Source: Succinivibrio dextrinosolvens DSM 3072
GTDB taxonomy: Bacteria; Pseudomonadota; Gammaproteobacteria; Enterobacterales; Succinivibrionaceae
Direction of reading: 5' to 3'
Length of the DNA stretch: 52,935 nucleotides
NCBI RefSeq assembly: GCF_900167015.1
Contig: NZ_FUXX01000014.1
Coordinates: 1-52,935 of the forward strand
Positions 1 to 8,493 of the stretch are shown here, one piece after another. Within the stretch, counting starts at the first letter, position 1, and every line of letters starts with the position of its first letter. Both the position numbers and the translations under genes were made by a program. The notes under the pieces are model-generated. The model worked only from the letters and a program-made list of their open reading frames with translations, was not told the DNA's origin and made no database searches.

Positions 1-678
1 ATGCTTCAGCGTATTCGTACCTTAGCTATTCAGGCAGCAAACGGTACCAATACTTCAATTGACAGAAAGTCAATTCAGCAGGAAGTTGAGGCTTTATCAC
101 AGGAAATTACCCGTATTGCATGTAAGACTACCTTCGGTGGCCAGCAGTGTTTGGCTGGACCTCATGGATTACTTGAGCCTAATGGTAAGATAGTATTCCA
201 TGTCGGTGCTTATTCCATGGATACCATCTCGCTATCCTTATCCTGTGGCTTTACCCTATCAGGTATCTGCGGAGATACAGTTGCACTTGGTACCGATGCT
301 ATTGCAGCAAGGGAAGGATTGGAAGGCCTAAAGACAACCTCTACAGGTTTATCAAAAGTAGATGGATTCTACCAGTTCTCTGTAATTACTCAGTCTACTG
401 CAGAATATACCATTGGTACAATCGATAAGATTATTAACGTGGTTGACACTCACCGTGCTGCTCTTGGTGCTCTTCAGAACCGTATGGAATCTACCATACG
501 TAACCAGGAAGTTACACATGAGAATGTTTCTGACGCTCGTTCACGTATCCGTGATGCTGACTATGCTGAGGAAGCAGCTAACCTGTCTGCTCAGACCATT
601 ACACAGCAGGCTGCAACCACTGTTCTGACACAGGCTAACCAGCGTCCTCAGATTGCTCTGAGTCTGCTTGGCGGTTAA
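1..678 (+). CDS. flagellin, C-terminal part (cut by window start)
   Basis: Flagellin is the exported subunit of the flagellar filament. The visible 225 residues begin inside the conserved N-terminal helix region (LQRIRTLAIQAANG is normally near residue 85-100), so the first ATG is internal and the true start lies upstream of the window. TFGGQ near residue 44 and the C-terminal helix (SRIRDADYAEEAANLSAQTI, ending LSLLGG) are diagnostic. The variable D2/D3 part is short. Four cysteines (visible residues 41, 50, 82, 90) are odd, because flagellins rarely contain any. A strong hairpin at 713-737 follows the stop codon. Confidence 0.93.
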   Translation: MLQRIRTLAIQAANGTNTSIDRKSIQQEVEALSQEITRIACKTTFGGQQCLAGPHGLLEPNGKIVFHVGAYSMDTISLSLSCGFTLSGICGDTVALGTDAIAAREGLEGLKTTSTGLSKVDGFYQFSVITQSTAEYTIGTIDKIINVVDTHRAALGALQNRMESTIRNQEVTHENVSDARSRIRDADYAEEAANLSAQTITQQAATTVLTQANQRPQIALSLLGG

Positions 679-712
679 AGCCTGAGCTAATGTTAGATAT
701 CTCTCCCTTTCA

Positions 713-737
713 ATACCGCAGATCTCATCTGCGGTAT
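713..737 (+). terminator. hairpin after flagellin gene
   Basis: An 11-bp perfect stem (ATACCGCAGAT / ATCTGCGGTAT) with a 3-nt loop, and a possible outer extension CTCCC/GAGGG. It lies between convergent genes. No clear T-tract follows, so it may be a weak or bidirectional terminator, or an mRNA 3'-end stabiliser. Confidence 0.6.
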
Positions 738-816
738 ATGAGGGAAAAGGTTGAAGGCAAAAAAAATAGCACCACAAAGGATGCTAATTTTGTTATTTCT
801 GAAAAGGAATTCTTAC

Positions 817-1128
817 CTAAGCATATACAGACACACCTAACTGTTCTGAAATAGCCTCGCGTCTGTCCTGATTCTGCACACTGCTGTATGCACTGGCCTT
901 ACTCTTAGTTGCTTTCTGGGTATATCCAAGCTCCTCTCTGGCCTCAGCGTAATTATCCTCGTGCTCCTTTCCCTGAACCTTTGGGGTTACAGACAAAGTC
1001 TGCTGAACTTTTACAGAAGAATTATTCTCCTCATCATTACGGTTAATCTGCTCGTCAAGTCGCTGACGATTTGTGTGGCTCTGAATGATCTGAAATCTTG
1101 AAGAGTCAACAACATTAGATATAGCCAT
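817..1128 (-). CDS. small hypothetical protein, 103 aa
   Basis: I do not recognise a family. The protein is soluble and polar, has no signal peptide or membrane segment, and is rich in Q, N, E and S, with a probably disordered middle. A GAGG ribosome-binding site lies 6 nt before the ATG, which supports the start. The N-terminus (MAISNVVDSSRFQIIQ) and C-terminus (REAISEQLGVSVYA) look more ordered and may be the conserved parts. It lies convergent to flagellin and downstream of tsaB, across a 130-nt gap. A flagellar link is only a guess from position. Confidence 0.65.
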   Translation of the reverse strand: MAISNVVDSSRFQIIQSHTNRQRLDEQINRNDEENNSSVKVQQTLSVTPKVQGKEHEDNYAEAREELGYTQKATKSKASAYSSVQNQDRREAISEQLGVSVYA

Positions 1129-1258
1129 TTGAACCTCAAAAATTTAACACGAACAAGTTCGGATGAACAAAAATATTCAACTGTATTAAGTTTAGGTCAG
1201 GATCACACTTTATGCTAATCAGTAATTATTCCTTTTTACAAAGAGTTAAGAATTATTT

Positions 1259-1945
1259 TTACTGCTCGGAAACCTTCTTCCAGGTAACTTCATTTCTTAC
1301 ATATAAAGGAAGAGCTTCTTCAGGATCAACAACCTTGCCTAATGAGAACAGTTCAGCGCCCTTGTTTAAAAGGAACTGAGCCTGAGGAAAATCTGCAAGC
1401 TTTGGATAATCATTCATACCTGCTTTCTTCAGGATATCAACACCAGAACCGGCACAGATAACATCCTCACAGTCACCTACATTCTCCTTGAAGAATGCAA
1501 CAGCCTCTTCCGGCTTTAATACTTTTTCCTCTGACATTAGTGACAATGAACTGCCTTCTACCTTGTATACAGCAATATAAACCTCGCCCATACGAGCATC
1601 GATTGATGAAACCACATATGAGGCAGAAGCTTTTGATAGAGCCTCAATAGCAAGAGCCTCCAGCGACGTAATTTTGGCAACCTTAAGATTTAAGCCCAGG
1701 GCCAGTCCTTGTACGGTTGATGCCGCAATACGAACACCAGTGAAGGAGCCTGGACCGATTCCTAAAACAAGACCATCAAGATCATCCTTTGATAAGGAAT
1801 TATCCTTTAAGATTGTATCCAGCATCTCAAGAACAATTTCAGCATGCTTCTGAGGAGCAACTTCTGACCTGAAGGCAATTCTGGCTTCATTTAACAGAGC
1901 AACAGAGCAGTTTTCAGTTGAAGTATCAATAGCAATAAGTTTCAT
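1259..1945 (-). CDS. tsaB: tRNA threonylcarbamoyladenosine biosynthesis protein TsaB
   Basis: TsaB is the inactive ASKHA-fold partner of TsaD and TsaE. The complex transfers threonylcarbamoyl from TC-AMP to A37 of ANN-decoding tRNAs in the cytoplasm. The 228 residues match the usual length. The N-terminal MKLIAIDTSTENCSVALL motif and GIGPGSFTGVRIAAS (about residues 62-76) are typical. AGGA about 10 nt upstream supports the start. The gene is 30 nt downstream of yoaA, and the tsaB-yoaA pairing is also found in Escherichia coli. It is probably the last gene of a SIMPL-rlhA-yoaA-tsaB operon. Confidence 0.95.
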   Translation of the reverse strand: MKLIAIDTSTENCSVALLNEARIAFRSEVAPQKHAEIVLEMLDTILKDNSLSKDDLDGLVLGIGPGSFTGVRIAASTVQGLALGLNLKVAKITSLEALAIEALSKASASYVVSSIDARMGEVYIAVYKVEGSSLSLMSEEKVLKPEEAVAFFKENVGDCEDVICAGSGVDILKKAGMNDYPKLADFPQAQFLLNKGAELFSLGKVVDPEEALPLYVRNEVTWKKVSEQ

Positions 1946-1975
1946 AAAAAAGCATTCCTGATGAACAGTTATATA

Positions 1976-4219
1976 TTATTGGCCTTGAATTTTACCACTT
2001 TCGTCAAGAGTTTTTAAAAATGATTTAAAGTCCTCAAGATTATTGTAAATTGCCATATTCGGCAACGATTTTATAAACTGAGAACCATAGCCTTTATTGA
2101 CAATTCTAGGATCACAGATAATAAGACCACCTACATCCTTCTCATGTCTAATCAGACGACCTACGCCCTGTCTTAAATCGATAACAGCCTCAGGTACAGA
2201 GATCTTTACAAAGCTTGCGCCTCGTTTCTGCACTCTGGCATCAAAGAAGTCACAGCGGGCCTTAAAAATAGGATCAGAGATATTCTCAAATGGCAGCTTA
2301 TCAATGATTACCAGAGATAAAGCCTGGCCTGGCACATCCACGCCAGCCCAGAAGGATGAGGTACCGACCAGTATGGCATGACCATCTTTCTTGAACTTTA
2401 AAAGCATATCTGAGTTTGAAAGCTTCTCGTTCTGAGAGAAGATCTTTCTCTTTTTTCCAAACTTACGTCTTAAGGCCGTAGTAGCCTTGGATAAGGCATC
2501 ACGTGAGGTTGTAAGGAAGAAGATTCCTCCATTTACCTGGTTTATAACCGGTTCAAGCAGATCTACAATCTTATCGATTCGATCAGCATCATCGTGTGGA
2601 GGAAAACTGCCATCAAGGTACAGGCCTGCCTGACGACTATAGTCAAAGGAACTTTCAACCTCAAGAGTATGAGTTTCTGCAGGTGCGCCTATATCATTTA
2701 AAAACTTGTCAAACCTATGATTTACAGCAAGTGTGGCAGAGGTCATCAGCACACCGATATTGCTGCTGTAGCAGTTATCAAGATAGCTGCCGAAGATACC
2801 TGAAATCTCAAGAGGAGTAAGGCTTAATTTGAAGGTCTTGCGCTGAACTTCAACAGTGCCCACGTATTTACCATAATAGATATTCTTTGGATCCTGTCGG
2901 TCATCGAGCTTCATCAGACTTACCAGAGTCTCAATCTTTCCCTTGATAAAGGCTGCAACCTTGTCAAAAAACTCCTCATCAAAATCGACATTGTCTAAGA
3001 TGAACTTCTTGTATTCAGTAAGCTCTTTGTACAGATTTACCATGAGCATACGGAAATCCCTGTTAACCTGATGATACTCAACAAAAGGATCACGGCTGTT
3101 CTCATCATAGTCATCGTATTTATAGAAAAGGAAGTTGCGCTTGTTGCTGCCTCCAGCCTCTGCGGTTGAAAGGTAGGAGAAGATCTCCGAATAAACCTTG
3201 CGGACTCTTAAGAACCAGTCTTCAAAAGGACGATAAGGGATAGCTGCGTTCTTTCTGATATAGTTTAAATCTTCTTTGAGCTTCTCTAAATCTGATGAGC
3301 CAATGGTCTCAGACATATGCTCTCTTCCGATTGCAGGCAGTTCATGAGCCTCATCAAAAATGATGGAACGGAACTTAGGCAGCAGAATGGCAGGAGATAG
3401 AGCTGAGAAAGGATCATCAATAAACATATCTGCAAAGAACAGTGAATGATTGATTACCACAACCTTGGTTCTGATAGCCTTTTCTCTTGCAAGATAAGGA
3501 AAACACTCATCTGCGTACGGACAGCGTTTTTTAGAACACCATTCAGGAGCACAGGTAACACGTCTGGTTACAGCAGATGGAAACTTGGAGTTAACCTCGA
3601 CAAAATCGATGTTAGGCAGATCCTTTTCAATCTGAAAATTAGCATTCTGAATCAGAAGCTCAAGCTTTGCCAACACCTCTTCAGTGATGGCATTCTCGTT
3701 TAAGGACTCCTCGCTTGGCTTGTTCTCATCAAGCATGCCCTCATCCACTCCATCACTTTTCTCAAGATTGGATTCATCAAATTTAAGAGCGGTCTTATTC
3801 AGAAATCTAGAGCATTCCTCATGGTACTTCTTAAGACAGAGATAGTTAGAAAAGCCCTTTAAGGCCATAAATGAAGGAGTAAGCTTCAATAGAGAGAAAA
3901 CTGCAGGAAGATCCTTTTCTACAAGCTGATCCTGCAGAGCCTTTGAAGCTGTAGAGATAACCACGGTCTTACCTGACAGCAGAGCGGGAATCAGATAGGC
4001 AAAGGTTTTACCTGTTCCGGTACCAGCTTCGCAGACAATAAGCTCACTGTTGCGCAGAGACTGCTGCCAGTTTTTTGCCATCTCTATCTGGCCGGCTCTT
4101 ACACGAAAGCCCTCAACAGAGGATTTGAATGAGCCATTATCTCCGATAAAGCTCTCCACATCCTGCATTGACGGATGAATATAGTCTTCGGTATCGTTGT
4201 TATCTTCAGCAAATGACAT
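1976..4219 (-). CDS. yoaA: DinG/XPD-family ATP-dependent DNA helicase YoaA
   Basis: A superfamily 2 iron-sulfur DNA helicase, 5'-3' in family members; YoaA is linked to replication-fork repair. Walker A is EAGTGTGKT (64-72) and Walker B is the DEAH of IIFDEAHELP (about 287-296). The iron-sulfur cysteines are C128, C228, C233 and C239, with the spacing C-x4-C-x5-C seen in DinG. The late motif RQGVGRLIRH is present. At 747 residues it is longer than E. coli YoaA (about 636). The extra length includes an acidic insertion around residues 145-185, inside the iron-sulfur domain. It lies 21 nt after rlhA. Confidence 0.93.
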   Translation of the reverse strand: MSFAEDNNDTEDYIHPSMQDVESFIGDNGSFKSSVEGFRVRAGQIEMAKNWQQSLRNSELIVCEAGTGTGKTFAYLIPALLSGKTVVISTASKALQDQLVEKDLPAVFSLLKLTPSFMALKGFSNYLCLKKYHEECSRFLNKTALKFDESNLEKSDGVDEGMLDENKPSEESLNENAITEEVLAKLELLIQNANFQIEKDLPNIDFVEVNSKFPSAVTRRVTCAPEWCSKKRCPYADECFPYLAREKAIRTKVVVINHSLFFADMFIDDPFSALSPAILLPKFRSIIFDEAHELPAIGREHMSETIGSSDLEKLKEDLNYIRKNAAIPYRPFEDWFLRVRKVYSEIFSYLSTAEAGGSNKRNFLFYKYDDYDENSRDPFVEYHQVNRDFRMLMVNLYKELTEYKKFILDNVDFDEEFFDKVAAFIKGKIETLVSLMKLDDRQDPKNIYYGKYVGTVEVQRKTFKLSLTPLEISGIFGSYLDNCYSSNIGVLMTSATLAVNHRFDKFLNDIGAPAETHTLEVESSFDYSRQAGLYLDGSFPPHDDADRIDKIVDLLEPVINQVNGGIFFLTTSRDALSKATTALRRKFGKKRKIFSQNEKLSNSDMLLKFKKDGHAILVGTSSFWAGVDVPGQALSLVIIDKLPFENISDPIFKARCDFFDARVQKRGASFVKISVPEAVIDLRQGVGRLIRHEKDVGGLIICDPRIVNKGYGSQFIKSLPNMAIYNNLEDFKSFLKTLDESGKIQGQ

Positions 4220-4240
4220 ATGGTTACTGATTATTTGTAG

Positions 4241-6169
4241 TTATTCTGAGAGTATATGCATAAAGCATTTTTTGCAGTCTACTCTGATTTTAAAGGTTTT
4301 ACCGCTAACACTTAAGGTATAGCCGCTGACCTTTCCTCCAAGCTTGGAACAGGTGCCATACTCGTTGATAAGGCAGAACTTGCAGGTCATAACAGAATTC
4401 TTTTCAAGACTCTCTGATGGTGTATCATCAAGACCGACCTTAGAGCCGCATGCTTCATAAAATCTTTTTGAAACAGAGTTTAGAACAAGTCTTGAATCAA
4501 TATTATTCTTTGGATATCTGAGAGTATCAGACTCAAATTTAAAAGGTATAAATAAACTATCTGCATTGACTCTGTCATGTTCAAGACATGCTGTCAGAAC
4601 CTTGCGTCTTAACTCATTTACGGAGGACAGCCGTAAAGAAAGTCGGTCTGTTTCTCCGGTTATTGTAAGGTTATTTAGAAGACTGTATTCATCAAGTCTC
4701 TTTGATAAGGTAGCTTTAAGCTTCTCAGGACTTATAACACCGAGCTCACTGCTGTATTCAAAGTCCAGTGACTCACAGGCTGTATTCATACTCTCATCTT
4801 TAGCCTTGAGTACTAAAGTGTATAAATTGCCCTCTTTATGCTCTACTGAACATTCAAGATCGTAGGATACAGAACGCTGAGCAAAGTTTTTGGAATCAAG
4901 AGTCTTTTCAAATTCTGCATCAAGATTTCTGTAAAGAACAGTTCCAGAGGTTAAATTAACCCTGCCAAATACATTTATAACAGCCGACTTTGGATTCTGC
5001 TCTGTAACAGAATTGATTCTAAAGCCATCAACTGAAGGTACCCGCTCTGAAATATTGATTGAGTTCCTTAAGGCAGAATCACTTTCTTTTAGGTAAGTTA
5101 AACCATCACCATTGTTAAGTACTGTTTTACCTGCAAGCTTAACTGTAATCTCACTTTCCTTGCCTCTGCGCTTTACAGAAACCACCGTTCCGATCTTAGG
5201 TCCCAGGAACTTTGGTGTAGCAGAAAATGGCAGAGCTTTTTTGTTATCAGTGAAAAGACCATCTGTAAAACCGCGGTTGAAGGTCTTATCTAGATCTGCT
5301 TTAAAGGCTATCTTGGTTTTTCCGTAGGATGCCCTTTCATACTGATCGTTATTCTTTATGAAAGAATCAAGCTTTGAGCTTACAAATGCGGTGGTGTTAG
5401 CCACATAATTCTTATCCTTTAATCTGCCCTCAATCTTAAAGGAGGTTACACCTGCAGACAGAAGATCATCCAGATGATCACCAAGATAATTGTCCTTTAA
5501 AGATAAAAGATGGCCTACAGCAATTTCCTTTCCGTTATGGAAAAGCTGCATTGGCAGTCGACAGATCTGGGCACAGCTGCCGCGATTGGCAGAACGCCCC
5601 TTCAGATAATCTGAGATATGACAGATTCCGGAAACACCGACACATAAGGCACCAAGAATAAAAGCCTCTAATCTTACAGATGGACAGGCTTCATGGAATT
5701 CTCTTATCTGATCTTTTGTAAACTCTCGAGGCAGAACAACCTGAGTTACACCTAAGGATGCATAAAACCTGAGCTTGTCAACAGTATCTATACAGCACTG
5801 TGTTGATGCATGAAGCTCGATTCCCTTTGGGATATCAAAGGTAAAAATACTTAAATCCTGAACGATAAGAACATCGATGCCGGCATCGGCAAGCTCATAG
5901 ATAATATCCTGAGCATTTTTCAGCTCCTCATCATACAAAAGAGTGTTTAATGTAACATGAACCTTTACACCAAAACGATGAGCTAATGAGCAGACCTTTT
6001 TGATATCTTCAATTTTATTGGTCGCATCGACCCTGGCGCCGAATGCAGGACCACCGATAAATACGGCATCAGCACCACATAGAATAGCGTTTTTTGCAGA
6101 CTGATAATCTTTAGCTGGAGCTAAAAGCTCCAGTTTTGTTCTATTCAATTGAGAATGTTGCATATACAT
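4241..6169 (-). CDS. rlhA: 23S rRNA 5-hydroxycytidine C2501 synthase (U32 family)
   Basis: A U32 'peptidase' family protein. RlhA (YdcP) hydroxylates 23S rRNA C2501, with prephenate-dependent chemistry reported for E. coli. The 642 residues match the RlhA length (about 650), including the DUF3656-like C-terminal half that the shorter U32 proteins lack. The N-terminus LELLAPAKDYQSAKNAI is diagnostic. Candidate iron-sulfur cysteines are C176, C183, C199 and C203. A second cysteine group lies at the C-terminus (MTCKFC...GTC, then DCKKC). The start overlaps the end of the upstream SIMPL gene by 29 nt, which indicates translational coupling. A second ATG two codons in is equally possible. Confidence 0.9.
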   Translation of the reverse strand: MYMQHSQLNRTKLELLAPAKDYQSAKNAILCGADAVFIGGPAFGARVDATNKIEDIKKVCSLAHRFGVKVHVTLNTLLYDEELKNAQDIIYELADAGIDVLIVQDLSIFTFDIPKGIELHASTQCCIDTVDKLRFYASLGVTQVVLPREFTKDQIREFHEACPSVRLEAFILGALCVGVSGICHISDYLKGRSANRGSCAQICRLPMQLFHNGKEIAVGHLLSLKDNYLGDHLDDLLSAGVTSFKIEGRLKDKNYVANTTAFVSSKLDSFIKNNDQYERASYGKTKIAFKADLDKTFNRGFTDGLFTDNKKALPFSATPKFLGPKIGTVVSVKRRGKESEITVKLAGKTVLNNGDGLTYLKESDSALRNSINISERVPSVDGFRINSVTEQNPKSAVINVFGRVNLTSGTVLYRNLDAEFEKTLDSKNFAQRSVSYDLECSVEHKEGNLYTLVLKAKDESMNTACESLDFEYSSELGVISPEKLKATLSKRLDEYSLLNNLTITGETDRLSLRLSSVNELRRKVLTACLEHDRVNADSLFIPFKFESDTLRYPKNNIDSRLVLNSVSKRFYEACGSKVGLDDTPSESLEKNSVMTCKFCLINEYGTCSKLGGKVSGYTLSVSGKTFKIRVDCKKCFMHILSE

Positions 6170-6863
6170 TAGAATCTACTGACTGCTTCTCCGGCATATA
6201 CTCTGTAGCAGGTTCAGCGGCTTCTGCCTTTGCTGCCATCAGAGATACCGCAGCCCTGTTTCTTACATAGTATACGTTGGAGTTATTTCCTTCAAATTTT
6301 AGGGAGCAGGCCTTCTTAATCTTCACACCGAAACCTTCGGCAAGACGCTTAGCCTGATCTCTGGCATCAGCAATTGCCTTGGCATCTGCTTCCCTTTTAA
6401 CGGCTGTTGTATCCTTGACCTCATAGCCAAAGCCATTAATGTCAGATACCCCTGATTCAACAGCAGCTGTGGTTATTTTTTCAATCAGAGAGAAATCATC
6501 AATTTTAAAGACTATATCTCTACTGCAGAAATAACCGTCAAATACTCGCTTAGATTTATCTGTATAGTGATATTTAGGATAGAGAGTAATACTACCTGAA
6601 ATAATCTGTTCTTTTTTTACACCAAAACTTAGGGCCTTATCGTATAGTGATGTGATTTTCTTTTCAACATTATTTCTTGCCTTAACTGGATCTTTATTCT
6701 CATCTTTGGCGCTATAGCTTAATACAGCAGTATCCGGCATGACGTCAACCTTACCGTGACCAACAACCTCAATCACTCCGCTGTCAGTACATGATTCTGC
6801 AAATACGGAGGCTGAACCTAAAATCATCATTGGCGCTGCCAAATATAAAAACGCTTTTTTCAT
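6141..6863 (-). CDS. SIMPL-domain (DUF541) periplasmic protein
   Basis: A member of the YggE-type SIMPL family, exported proteins of poorly defined function, linked to oxidative-stress protection in E. coli. A signal peptide is clear (MKKAFLYLAAPMMILGSASVFA, cleaved after about residue 22). The family start (GVIEVVGHGKVDVMPDTAVL) and the GSITLYPKYHY strand follow. AAGGAT lies about 9 nt before the ATG. It is the first gene of the operon, and its last 29 nt overlap rlhA. The link with an rRNA hydroxylase has no obvious functional logic. Confidence 0.9.
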   Translation of the reverse strand: MKKAFLYLAAPMMILGSASVFAESCTDSGVIEVVGHGKVDVMPDTAVLSYSAKDENKDPVKARNNVEKKITSLYDKALSFGVKKEQIISGSITLYPKYHYTDKSKRVFDGYFCSRDIVFKIDDFSLIEKITTAAVESGVSDINGFGYEVKDTTAVKREADAKAIADARDQAKRLAEGFGVKIKKACSLKFEGNNSNVYYVRNRAAVSLMAAKAEAAEPATEYMPEKQSVDSNVYATFSIE

Positions 6864-6888
6864 ACAACAAATCCTTATGTGTTTTTTA

Positions 6889-6932
6889 AGCTATAAAAAA
6901 ACAAAAGGCCATAGAATTTTGATCTGTGGCCT
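6889..6932 (-). terminator. rho-independent terminator of the dhaM-like gene
   Basis: On the minus strand the hairpin AGGCCACAG / CTATGGCCT (one mismatch) is followed by TTTTGTTTTTT. It lies 21 nt after the stop of the EIIA-Man-like gene and separates it from the SIMPL operon. Confidence 0.8.
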
Positions 6933-6953
6933 GTCTGTCTGAGAATAGAAAAA

Positions 6954-7361
6954 TTATTTTTTGTGTAGCTGACGTGAAGCTTCTGCTGCAGATACAACAC
7001 TATCTAAAGAGCTGTTAGCATCTGATGCAACTTCAACAGCTGCGCCAACTGCACCTTCTAAAACAGGAGCATCGGCGATTCTTACTCTTGATTTTAATGG
7101 TTCCTCAAGCATTGCAATTGCTGCCTGAGAACTGATAACACCAGAGCCCAGGTCACAAATAACAACAACACCGTCGCCCTGATCTACTTTTTTGATTGAC
7201 TCTAAAATACGGTTTGGGTCTGTACCAAGTTTACCCTCTGAGTTACCACCTGCGGCGATAATAGGTAGCTTGCCAGTTCCAGAAGCAGAAATCTGCTCAA
7301 CCATATCGCAGATACCTTCAGATACTTTAACACTGTGCGATACCACTACGATACCAATCAT
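6954..7361 (-). CDS. stand-alone DhaM-like PTS EIIA-mannose domain protein
   Basis: An EIIA-Man superfamily phosphocarrier, closest by eye to the N-terminal domain of DhaM, which passes phosphate to the DhaL-ADP subunit of dihydroxyacetone kinase. His9 in VVVSHS is the expected phosphorylation site. GDGVVVICDLGSGVISSQ (about 71-88) is typical of DhaM. At 135 residues it is the single-domain form, without the fused HPr and EI domains of E. coli DhaM. No dhaK or dhaL is in the window. A GAGGAG site supports the start. A lone HPr-like protein is encoded at 32651. Its partner kinase is unknown, so a regulatory role is possible. Confidence 0.85.
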   Translation of the reverse strand: MIGIVVVSHSVKVSEGICDMVEQISASGTGKLPIIAAGGNSEGKLGTDPNRILESIKKVDQGDGVVVICDLGSGVISSQAAIAMLEEPLKSRVRIADAPVLEGAVGAAVEVASDANSSLDSVVSAAEASRQLHKK

Positions 7362-7726
7362 TTGAAACTCCTCTTTACGCTATAAATTCTTCTTGTCTGC
7401 TAGCTATTGTAGATAAAATAAAAAGCATAAAACATGAAAACATTCACATTAGTGAATTTTTCTCTTTATTGATCCATATTTAACTAACTTTTTAACTTGT
7501 GTAAGATTATATACCCAGATTCTTAGGTTTGTATTTACAAGGATAGTGAGTTAGTACAACTTTTGTTTACGAAAAAAATTTCCACACTCTGAGTATAGCA
7601 CTTCTTTTGAAGAAGAAATTGTAGAGAATTAAGCAATTTACTAAAAAAAATATCGCAGGAAAAGGACAAATGAAGACACTTTCCTATACATATCCGTATG
7701 TTAGGAAAAACACTGCACGCAAAGGA
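7362..7726. other. intergenic region upstream of the dhaM-like gene
   Basis: 365 nt, AT-rich. The one clear structure is a 16-nt dyad at 7442-7457 (ATTCAC-ATTA-GTGAAT), about 80 nt before the dhaM-like start and a candidate operator. A 55-codon plus-strand frame begins at 7670 with a good AAAGGA site, but it lies antisense to the next gene (see rejected list). Confidence 0.4.
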
Positions 7727-7951
7727 CTACACAATAGCATCAATCCTGCCACTGTTCTTTTCCTTTTCATCCTCATAAACCTCGTTGAACTCTTTCCTGT
7801 CAGAATTTTCAAGTTCATACTTATGCTCTTTGGATGAGGTTCCCTTGGTATCATCTCCGCTGTCAGGCTTACTGACACGGCGGCGATAAACCAGATCAGA
7901 TGGCCTGAGTGTAGGTCTTGGGAGAGCTGAATATACGAACTCCTGTCCCAT
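7727..7951 (-). CDS. small hypothetical acidic protein, 74 aa
   Basis: No family recognised. A very good ribosome-binding site (AAGGAGG, 7 nt before ATG) supports it as a real gene. The N-terminal third (MGQEFVYSALPRPTLRPSDL) looks structured. The rest is charged and low-complexity (KEHKYELENSDRKEFNEVYE) with no membrane segment. It is transcribed divergently from hinT, 170 nt away. Two other frames overlap it, but neither is better supported. Confidence 0.6.
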   Translation of the reverse strand: MGQEFVYSALPRPTLRPSDLVYRRRVSKPDSGDDTKGTSSKEHKYELENSDRKEFNEVYEDEKEKNSGRIDAIV

Positions 7952-8042
7952 AATCTGCCTCCTTTTTGATCATTTTGTTCCCTTTATCTATTTAACGGCA
8001 GAAATATCAAACAATTAAGTTTTTATAACGAAAAATCAGTCT

Positions 8043-8072
8043 TTTAAACACAATCTTTTTTTGTGATATAAT
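8043..8072 (+). promoter_or_regulatory. sigma-70-like promoter of hinT
   Basis: A perfect -10 TATAAT (8067-8072), extended by an upstream TG, with a weak -35 TTTAAA (8043-8048) at 18-nt spacing. It lies about 50 nt before the hinT start. Confidence 0.65.
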
Positions 8073-8121
8073 CGACATCACATAAGTATGGAACCCAAAA
8101 CATAAGATGAGGCTTTAGAAA

Positions 8122-8484
8122 ATGAGCGAAGAGACACTGTTCACTAAAATTATTAACGGCACAATTCCTTCCAAAACAGTCTACCACGATGATCTGGTTA
8201 CTGCTTTTTTAGATATCGCTCCTAAGGCTGAACATCACATACTGATCGTAACCAATAAGCCAATTCCATCTGTTGCTCATGTTGAGCCTGAAGATGAAAA
8301 GATGCTGGGTCATCTTTTCATTGTTGCTCGCAAAATTGCAGAGGATCTTGGTGTAAATGAATCTGGTTACCGCTTAATTGTTAACGTTGGAAAAAACGGA
8401 TGTCAGGAAGTTCCACATATTCACATGCATCTTCTTGCAGGTGGATATCTGGGCGGATTCGGTTTTCCTAATGATAAAATCTAA
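8122..8484 (+). CDS. hinT: HIT family purine nucleoside phosphoramidase
   Basis: HinT hydrolyses AMP-N-linked phosphoramidates such as AMP-lysine. The histidine triad is H99, H101 and H103 in VPHIHMHLLAGG. The N-terminal TLFTKIINGTIPSK is typical, and 120 residues is the family length. A GAGG site lies 11 nt upstream. The next gene, a lipoprotein, begins 9 nt after the stop. This mirrors the hinT-ycfL-lpoB order of enteric bacteria. Confidence 0.96.
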   Translation: MSEETLFTKIINGTIPSKTVYHDDLVTAFLDIAPKAEHHILIVTNKPIPSVAHVEPEDEKMLGHLFIVARKIAEDLGVNESGYRLIVNVGKNGCQEVPHIHMHLLAGGYLGGFGFPNDKI

Positions 8485-8493
8485 CAAAAAAAT

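Noticed and set aside
7670-7837. 55-codon plus-strand frame (MKTLSYTYPYVRKNTARKG) with a good AAAGGA site and a hydrophobic end
   Set aside because: It overlaps, antisense, a 74-residue gene with a stronger ribosome-binding site. Its hydrophobic part is what the antisense of a Lys/Glu-rich gene looks like. Ribosome profiling could reopen it.
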